NCBI GenBank assembly: GCA_964418645.1
Contig: CAYQME010000072.1
Coordinates: 1 to 10,890, forward strand
DNA length: 10,890 nt
Reading direction: 5' to 3'
Origin: JAADHG01 sp964418645
GTDB taxonomy: Bacteria; Bacteroidota; Bacteroidia; Flavobacteriales; Flavobacteriaceae
Shown: piece after piece, positions 5,441 through 10,890 of the stretch
How the letters are laid out: every line of letters starts with the position of its first letter
How positions within the stretch are numbered: the first letter of the stretch is position 1
Program-made: the position numbers and the translations under genes
Notes under the pieces: generated by a model
Seen by the model: only the letters and a program-made list of their open reading frames with translations
Database searches by the model: none
What the model was told of the DNA's origin: nothing

Positions 5441-6721
5441 ATGAAATACTTTTGGCTTTTTATTTTTGTTTTCTTCCTTTGTGAAAGTCAAGCGCAGATT
5501 AAAAATCCTTCTAGTAAAGAAAAAACTGAAAACGATTCTATTAGAAAAGCAGAGTTTTTAAATAACATTGGCAATGGCTATTACCCGACTAAGTATATTA
5601 ATATTGATTTAAGATACTTAATTAAATATAACCAATATGAAGGTTTTAGAACGGGATTAGGAGGTATTACAAATAGTACATTCTTCGAAAATTTTAGATT
5701 AGAGGGCTATACTGTTTATGGCTTTTTAGATCACACCTTCAAATACAGTTTTGGTGGTGGTTTTAGAGTTTCTAAAAAAACAAATACTTGGATTAATTTA
5801 AAATATACTGATGATTTAGACGAATCAGGAAGTTCAAGCTTTTTAACAGATAAACGCTTCTTTCAATTTTTTGAGCCACGGTTAATAAATATTAGCTTAT
5901 TCCATAAGAATATATCTAAAGCAATATCAATCGAACATCAAATAGGTTCAAAAATTGTTACCGAAACACAGTTTAGTATAAATAGAATCAATCCTACTTA
6001 TGACTACACCTTTAATTTAGGAACGAAAGGCAGTTTTTCAAATTTTGATTTAACAACAACTAAAATATCCTTGCAATGGAGCCCTTTTAGTGATTTTGAA
6101 ACTGTTTTAAATAATCTTAAAGAAACCAACATAGGTTATCCAAAATTTACTTTACAATACACAAAAAGTTTTACAAATATTCTGAATGGAGATTTTAGTT
6201 TTTCAAAATTAGATTTTAGAACCATTCAGGTTTTTAAATATAAAAACGAGAGTTTCACTCAAATTGTATTAACAAGTGGTATTGCAAATGGAGAGATTCC
6301 CATAACACATGTATATCATGCTTTTCCAAATAATGTTAATAAAGAAACCATCCTTAATCGGTTTTCTGTAGCTGGAACCAATAGTTTTGAAACTATGTAT
6401 TTTAATGAATTCTTTTCAGATAGATTCACAACCTTACAACTAAAGCATAACCTTAACCCTTTTAACATTTCTCCTTGGTTTAAACCACAATTGGTATTAA
6501 TCACTCGATTTGCAATTGGCAACTTGGATAATATTCAGCGTCATGAAAACATAAGTTTTAATACACTTGAAAAAGGGTATTTGGAATCTGGTTTTGAAAT
6601 TAATAAACTCGTCTTTGGTTTTGGTTTAAGTTTCGCCTATCGTTATGGTGCTTACCATCTTCCGAAATTTGAAGACAATATTGCCTTTAAATTTACCTTT
6701 AATATTAATCTTAATAAATAA
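5441..6721 (+). CDS. DUF5686-like outer-membrane beta-barrel protein, barrel only
   Basis: A 426-residue exported protein. Residues 1-18 are a signal peptide with cleavage expected after SQA (16-18). A short charged linker follows (20-38). From about residue 50 the chain alternates polar and aromatic residues as amphipathic strands, ending in FKFTFNINLNK, a typical last barrel strand. YNQYEGFRTGLGGITNSTF (63-81), then EGYTVYGFLDHTFKYSFGGG (88-107), matches my memory of the opening of the DUF5686 barrel. Most DUF5686 proteins are about 800 residues with an N-terminal carboxypeptidase-regulatory-like domain; here that half is absent and the signal peptide joins straight to the barrel. Function unknown. 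It may be read from the pyrH-frr promoter, since only an imperfect -7 box (TATATTTT, 5422-5429) precedes it. Confidence 0.7.
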   Translation: MKYFWLFIFVFFLCESQAQIKNPSSKEKTENDSIRKAEFLNNIGNGYYPTKYINIDLRYLIKYNQYEGFRTGLGGITNSTFFENFRLEGYTVYGFLDHTFKYSFGGGFRVSKKTNTWINLKYTDDLDESGSSSFLTDKRFFQFFEPRLINISLFHKNISKAISIEHQIGSKIVTETQFSINRINPTYDYTFNLGTKGSFSNFDLTTTKISLQWSPFSDFETVLNNLKETNIGYPKFTLQYTKSFTNILNGDFSFSKLDFRTIQVFKYKNESFTQIVLTSGIANGEIPITHVYHAFPNNVNKETILNRFSVAGTNSFETMYFNEFFSDRFTTLQLKHNLNPFNISPWFKPQLVLITRFAIGNLDNIQRHENISFNTLEKGYLESGFEINKLVFGFGLSFAYRYGAYHLPKFEDNIAFKFTFNINLNK

Positions 6722-6728
6722 TTGTTAA

Positions 6729-6744
6729 ACACTTGTTTTAGTGT
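6729..6744 (+). terminator. Weak hairpin after the barrel gene
   Basis: ACACT (6729-6733) and AGTGT (6740-6744) form a 5-bp stem around a T-rich 6-base loop, followed by the T-rich ATTTAT. It lies 8 bases after the stop of the barrel gene and before the next promoter box, where a terminator would be expected. The stem is short and AT-rich, so efficiency would be low. Confidence 0.3.
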
Positions 6745-6764
6745 ATTTATCTATACAATTTATC

Positions 6765-6773
6765 TACCTTTGC
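6765..6773 (+). promoter_or_regulatory. -7 box of the RND exporter promoter
   Basis: TACCTTTGC (6765-6773) is an exact TAnnTTTG match 16 bases before the exporter's ATG, giving a very short leader. A matching -33 TTG is not clear: the nearest, at 6733-6735, is 29 bases away, and only GTG (6741-6743) has the usual 21-base spacing. Confidence 0.6.
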
Positions 6774-6789
6774 GCCATTAAATTTAGCT

Positions 6790-9180
6790 ATGACAAAATT
6801 GTTTTCTACTGGCTTTTGGGGAATCGTTGCGCGATTAATTCTTCGTAATAGAGTTGTCATTATTATTGCTATTACATTAGTAACCTATTTTTTTAGTTTT
6901 CAGTGGGATAAAATGCGTTTTACATATACTGAGGCTAATCTTTTACCAGACAGTCATGAGGTAAGTTTAGAATATAATGCCTTTCTTGAAAAATTTGGAG
7001 AGGAAGGTAATTTAATTGTTATTGGAGTTAAAGACTCAACATTATTTTCTGTTGAAAAACTAAACGCTTGGAATAAACTTTCAACAGGTTTCAAAAATGA
7101 AAAAGATGTTGAAACCGTAGTTTCAATAAGCGACCTTCAGAAACTTGTTAAAAACAATGCTAAAAAACAATTTGACCTAGAGCCTTTTATAAAGGATTCT
7201 ATTACTTCAAAAGCACAATTAGAAACTTTAGAAAAGCAATTATTTGAAAAATATCCTTTTTATGATAACTTCTTATTTAATAAGGACACAAAGACCATAC
7301 GTTCGGCCATTTATTTAGATAAAGCAATTGTAAACACTCCTACGAGAAAAGACTTTATTATAAATATGGTTATCCCAAAAATCAAAGCCTTTGAGGATAC
7401 TTATAATCTTGACGTACACGTTTCGGGGATGCCGTATGTACGCACTTTAAATTCACAAAATATAATAGATGAAATTGGTACTTTCATTTTGGCGGCATTG
7501 TTTGTAACTTCTCTTATTTTCTTTTTCTTTTTCAGGTCGTTCCGAGCGACACTAATATCAATGGTAGTTGTTATTATCGGTGTTATGTGGACCTTTGGAA
7601 TTATTGGGATCTTGGAATATGAAATTACAGTACTTACCGCTCTAATCCCTCCGTTAATTATTGTTATCGGTATTCCAAACTGTATTTTCTTAATTAACAA
7701 ATATCAACATGAAGTAAAAAAACATGGTAATAAAGCAAAGTCTTTACAACGTGTCATTTCAAAAATCGGGAATGCGACATTAATGACCAATGTTACAACA
7801 GCTTCGGGGTTTGCTACGTTTATAATTACAGACAGCAAATTGCTCACGGAGTTTGGAGTAGTTGCTTCATTAAGTATCCTTGCCATTTTTATTTTATGCC
7901 TATTAATAATTCCTATTGTTTACAGTTATATGCCAATGCCAAAAGACAAGCATTTAGAACATTTAAGTAAACGTTGGATTAACGCTTTTGTTAGTTGGAT
8001 GGAGCGCATGGTAAAACACAAACGAATCACAATATATGTCGTTTCCTTAATTCTTTTAGTAACAAGCATTATTGGAATTTATCAAATAAAAACTTCTGGC
8101 AGCCTCATTGAAGATATGCCTAGAAATTCTGAATTTTTTAAAGATATTCGATTTTTTGAAAAAGAATTTAACGGCATTATGCCTTTAGAAATTATGGTTG
8201 ATACCAAACAAAAAAAAGGAGTGATGAAGTTAGCTACAATTAAACGCATGAATGCCCTTGAAGACCTTATTCTTGAGACCCCAGAATTATCAAGACCAAT
8301 CTCCTTGGTAAGCTTGGTTAAATATACAAAACAGGCTTACTACAACGGAAACCCAAAATACTACCAACTTCCTACAGCACAGGAAAACAGCTTTATTTTA
8401 GCATATACTAAAAACTCATCAACAAATCTTGATTTACTTAAAAGCTTTGTAGATAGTACAGGGCAATATGCTCGAATTACGACATTTATGAAAGATACCG
8501 AAATAGATAAAATGGAGCGTATCGAAGAAAATCTTAGAAATAAGATTAAAAAAGTTTTTCCAAAAGAAAAATACAACGTTTCCTTAACCGGAAAAGCGTA
8601 TTTGTATCAAAAAGGAACCAAATATTTAATAAATAATTTAATTCTTTCTCTATCCTTAGCTATTGTATTAATTTCCGTTTTTATGGCATATATGTTTAGG
8701 TCTTTTAGAATGATTGTTGTTTCCTTAATTCCAAATTTGCTACCACTACTCATTACCGCAGGGTTAATGGGTTATTTGGGTGTACCAATAAAGCCATCAA
8801 CCATTTTAGTTTTTAGTATTACCTTTGGGATATCTGTAGATGATACCATTCACTTTTTAGCAAAATATAGACAAGAGTTGCAAGCCAATCACTGGAAAAT
8901 TAAAAAGTCTGTTTATGCCGCCTTAAAAGAAACAGGTATTAGTATGTTCTACACCTCTATTGTACTATTCTTTGGATTCTCAGTGTTTATTATTTCAAAT
9001 TTTGGAGGAACAGTAGCTCTTGGTGCTTTAGTTTCAGCCACACTGTTATTTGCTATGCTAGCTAACTTATTATTATTACCATCATTATTACTGTCGTTAG
9101 AAAGAAGTATTGCTAACAAAGAGGTTTTAAAAGAACCTAATTTTAGGATAATCCCTGAAGACGACGAAAAAGCAGAATAG
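6790..9180 (+). CDS. RND/MMPL superfamily membrane exporter
   Basis: A 796-residue inner-membrane protein built from two similar halves, as in MMPL/HAE3-type RND proteins. Helix 1 is about 22-38, then an extracytoplasmic loop (39-225) and helices near 229-248, 252-275, 279-303, 332-347 and 354-380. Helix 7 is about 412-431, then a second loop (432-610) and helices near 613-635, 638-661, 669-690, 715-735 and 741-769. The second half has GISVDDTIHFLAKYRQE (680-696), the motif whose aspartates relay protons in the family. The aligned first-half site reads GIPNCIFLINKYQHE (294-308), with Pro-Asn in place of Asp-Asp. Substrate unknown; lipid, hopanoid or other hydrophobic cargo is typical of related pumps. 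There is no neighbouring membrane-fusion or TolC gene, so it probably works alone or with unlinked partners. Confidence 0.85.
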   Translation: MTKLFSTGFWGIVARLILRNRVVIIIAITLVTYFFSFQWDKMRFTYTEANLLPDSHEVSLEYNAFLEKFGEEGNLIVIGVKDSTLFSVEKLNAWNKLSTGFKNEKDVETVVSISDLQKLVKNNAKKQFDLEPFIKDSITSKAQLETLEKQLFEKYPFYDNFLFNKDTKTIRSAIYLDKAIVNTPTRKDFIINMVIPKIKAFEDTYNLDVHVSGMPYVRTLNSQNIIDEIGTFILAALFVTSLIFFFFFRSFRATLISMVVVIIGVMWTFGIIGILEYEITVLTALIPPLIIVIGIPNCIFLINKYQHEVKKHGNKAKSLQRVISKIGNATLMTNVTTASGFATFIITDSKLLTEFGVVASLSILAIFILCLLIIPIVYSYMPMPKDKHLEHLSKRWINAFVSWMERMVKHKRITIYVVSLILLVTSIIGIYQIKTSGSLIEDMPRNSEFFKDIRFFEKEFNGIMPLEIMVDTKQKKGVMKLATIKRMNALEDLILETPELSRPISLVSLVKYTKQAYYNGNPKYYQLPTAQENSFILAYTKNSSTNLDLLKSFVDSTGQYARITTFMKDTEIDKMERIEENLRNKIKKVFPKEKYNVSLTGKAYLYQKGTKYLINNLILSLSLAIVLISVFMAYMFRSFRMIVVSLIPNLLPLLITAGLMGYLGVPIKPSTILVFSITFGISVDDTIHFLAKYRQELQANHWKIKKSVYAALKETGISMFYTSIVLFFGFSVFIISNFGGTVALGALVSATLLFAMLANLLLLPSLLLSLERSIANKEVLKEPNFRIIPEDDEKAE

Positions 9181-9259
9181 TTAAATACAGGTATTAGGAA
9201 TCTAATATTTAAAAATTGATATTTCATCTTTTGGTGCTTAAAAGCTAGTGGGTTTTTTT

Positions 9260-9268
9260 ATCTTTGCA
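9260..9268 (+). promoter_or_regulatory. -7 box of the asnS promoter
   Basis: TATCTTTGC (9260-9268) matches TAnnTTTG exactly, 21 bases before the first asnS ATG. The nearest TTG (9231-9233) is 26 bases upstream, longer than ideal. A short stem GCTT-AAA-AAGC (9236-9246), followed after a few bases by seven T (9254-9260), sits between the exporter and this box. It could be a weak terminator for the exporter that runs into the promoter. Confidence 0.6.
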
Positions 9269-9289
9269 CACTAAATTAATACTGAAAAA

Positions 9290-10723
9290 ATGATGCTTAG
9301 TACAGTCGCTGAATTATTATCTCAAGACAAAACTCAAGTTGAACTTGAAATAAAGGGTTGGGTAAGAACTTTCCGCGCCAATCGTTTTATTGCTTTAAAC
9401 GATGGTTCTACAATTAATAATATACAATGTGTTATTGATTTTGAGAATACTGACGAGTCTATTTTAAAAAAAATCACAACAGGAGCTGCTATACATTTAA
9501 AAGGAGCATTGGTAGAAAGTCAAGGCAAAGGGCAATCGGTAGAAATCAAGGTTACTTCTCTTATTATTCTTGGAGATTCTGACCCTGAAGAATATCCTAT
9601 ACAACCTAAAAAACATTCGTTTGAATTTTTACGTGAAAACGCACACTTACGCACACGTACAAATACATTTAGTGCTGTAATGCGTTTGCGTTCATCTTTA
9701 TCATTTGCCATACACAAGTATTTTAATGAGAATGGTTTTTACTATATGCATACGCCTATAATTACAGGAAGCGATGCCGAAGGTGCTGGAGAAATGTTTC
9801 GTGTAAGTACACTCGATACTAAAAATCCACCTCAAAACGAGAGTGGTAATATAGATTACACTCAAGACTTCTTCGGAAAAGAAACCAACTTAACTGTTTC
9901 TGGGCAGTTAGAAGCAGAAACTTATGCCATGTCACTTGGTAAGGTCTATACTTTTGGTCCTACTTTTAGAGCGGAAAACTCTAATACTTCACGACATTTG
10001 TCTGAGTTTTGGATGATTGAGCCCGAAGTTGCTTTTATGGATTTGTCAGGTAATATGGATTTAGCTGAAGCTTTTACAAAATCTGTTTTAAACTATATTT
10101 TAGAACATAACAAAGATGATTTAGCCTTTTTAGAACAGCGTTTAATCCAAGAAGATAAATCTAAACCACAGTCCGAACGTCAAGACATGACACTAATTGA
10201 TAAATTACGCTTTGTTGTTGACAATAATTTTAAACGCGTAAGCTACACCGAAGCAATTGATATTTTACGCAATTGTAAACCCAATAAGAAAAAGAAATTT
10301 AAATACCATATTAATGGTTGGGGTGCCGATTTGCAAAGTGAACATGAACGTTTTTTGGTTGAAAAACATTTTAAATGTCCTGTCATTTTATTTGATTATC
10401 CTGCCAATATTAAAGCTTTTTATATGCGATTAAATGAAGATGGTAAAACTGTTCGTGCTATGGATATTTTGTTTCCAGGAATAGGAGAAATTGTTGGAGG
10501 GTCACAGCGTGAAGAACGCTTAGAAGTTCTTAAAGAGAAAATGGCGGCTCTTAATATTCCTGAAGAAGAATTATGGTGGTATTTAGATTTACGTAAATAT
10601 GGTACTGCAGTACATTCAGGTTTTGGATTAGGGTTTGAACGCCTTGTAATGTTCGCCACTGGAATGAGTAACATAAGAGACGTTATTCCCTTTCCTAGAA
10701 CACCTCAAAATGCCGAATTTTAG
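9290..10723 (+). CDS. asnS: Asparaginyl-tRNA synthetase
   Basis: Class IIb aminoacyl-tRNA synthetase that charges tRNA(Asn) with asparagine using ATP; cytoplasmic homodimer. Of 477 residues, 18-92 form the OB-fold anticodon-binding domain (VELEIKGWVRTFRANRFIALNDGS, 17-40). The catalytic domain shows THxPIIxxxDAEGAGExF at 155-170, SGQLEAETYAMSLGKVYTFGPTFRAE across motif 2 (204-229), SRHLSEFWMIEPE (234-246) and motif 3 GFGLGFERLVMF (444-455), with GEIVGGSQREER (399-410) in the ATP site. Asparagine specificity rather than aspartate is inferred from the overall resemblance to AsnRS, including TxRAENSNTSRHLxEFWMIEPE. The start is ambiguous by one codon, as ATG ATG stands at 9290-9295. It has its own promoter box and a strong terminator, so it is probably monocistronic. 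Confidence 0.96.
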   Translation: MMLSTVAELLSQDKTQVELEIKGWVRTFRANRFIALNDGSTINNIQCVIDFENTDESILKKITTGAAIHLKGALVESQGKGQSVEIKVTSLIILGDSDPEEYPIQPKKHSFEFLRENAHLRTRTNTFSAVMRLRSSLSFAIHKYFNENGFYYMHTPIITGSDAEGAGEMFRVSTLDTKNPPQNESGNIDYTQDFFGKETNLTVSGQLEAETYAMSLGKVYTFGPTFRAENSNTSRHLSEFWMIEPEVAFMDLSGNMDLAEAFTKSVLNYILEHNKDDLAFLEQRLIQEDKSKPQSERQDMTLIDKLRFVVDNNFKRVSYTEAIDILRNCKPNKKKKFKYHINGWGADLQSEHERFLVEKHFKCPVILFDYPANIKAFYMRLNEDGKTVRAMDILFPGIGEIVGGSQREERLEVLKEKMAALNIPEEELWWYLDLRKYGTAVHSGFGLGFERLVMFATGMSNIRDVIPFPRTPQNAEF

Positions 10724-10747
10724 TAGCTAAAAATTGAAATATATAAT

Positions 10748-10787
10748 AAAACAATCTTCGTTCTGTAATGAAAGTAGATTGTTTTTT
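10748..10787 (+). terminator. Intrinsic terminator after asnS
   Basis: AAAACAATCT (10748-10757) pairs perfectly with AGATTGTTTT (10776-10785) around an 18-base loop, with the T-run at 10782-10787. It lies 25 bases past the asnS stop and separates that gene from rpoN. The long A-run before the left arm gives it some bidirectional character. Confidence 0.8.
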
Positions 10788-10816
10788 CTATTTTTATAGA
10801 AACCCAAATAAAAACA

Positions 10817-10890
10817 ATGCTTAAACAGTATTTACAATTCAAATTATCTCAAAAATTATCACCTCAACAAATCCAGTTGATGAAGTTAAT
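10817..10890 (+). CDS. rpoN: RNA polymerase sigma-54 factor, N-terminal fragment (runs off the window)
   Basis: The first 24 codons are present and the gene continues beyond the right edge. The translation begins MLKQYLQFKLSQKLS (1-15) and continues PQQIQLMKL (16-24). This is the glutamine- and leucine-rich region I of sigma-54, the part that blocks open-complex formation until an AAA+ enhancer-binding protein acts. The pattern Q-x-L-x-x-KLSQ-x-LSPQQIQLM-x-L is very characteristic of Bacteroidota RpoN. The ATG is preceded by A-rich sequence (AATAAAAACA) and no Shine-Dalgarno. No full TAnnTTTG box is visible in the 29 bases after the asnS terminator, so the promoter is unclear. Confidence 0.88.
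   Translation, partial: MLKQYLQFKLSQKLSPQQIQLMKL

Overview
The window reads as a chromosomal housekeeping segment of a member of the Bacteroidota, most likely family Flavobacteriaceae. Four things point there: AT-rich DNA with A-rich, Shine-Dalgarno-free start regions; promoter -7 boxes of the TAnnTTTG type used by this phylum's primary sigma factor (clear before rplM, pyrH, the RND pump and asnS); a lipoprotein signal ending in CSK; and a DUF5686-type outer-membrane barrel, a family centred on this phylum. The protein sequences of L13, S9, S2, EF-Ts and AsnRS also look flavobacterial to me. This is recognition by eye, not a database search.

Layout. 1-404 holds no intact gene, only a 58-codon start-less open frame on the minus strand (76-252) that looks like the tail of a decayed gene. 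405-3192 is the translation cluster rplM-rpsI-rpsB-tsf. rplM and rpsI overlap. rpsI and rpsB are separated by a 135-base leader with three consecutive hairpins. rpsB and tsf are separated by a strong terminator-like hairpin. After tsf, a 16-bp near-perfect palindrome probably terminates transcription from both sides, because the next gene (3260-3955) is on the minus strand. That gene encodes a lipoprotein with a spondin N-terminal-like domain, which is out of place among translation genes. pyrH and frr follow on the plus strand (UMP kinase and ribosome recycling factor, a widely conserved tsf-pyrH-frr order). Next come a stand-alone DUF5686-like barrel protein, a two-repeat RND/MMPL-superfamily membrane exporter, asnS (asparaginyl-tRNA synthetase) with a strong terminator, and the first 24 codons of rpoN (sigma-54), which runs off the right edge.

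How the genes fit together. L13, S9, S2, EF-Ts, RRF and AsnRS all serve translation, and PyrH makes UDP for RNA and envelope precursors. The lipoprotein, barrel and exporter are envelope proteins inserted beside this core. The strongest non-coding signal is the structured rpsB leader, which fits an autoregulatory site for S2. I saw no CRISPR array, tRNA, rRNA, insertion sequence or defence system. I do not see a wholly new multi-gene system here. The items most worth checking are the rpsB leader (including a 16-codon reading frame that lies across it), the rplM 5' hairpin, the spondin-domain lipoprotein and the barrel-only DUF5686 protein.
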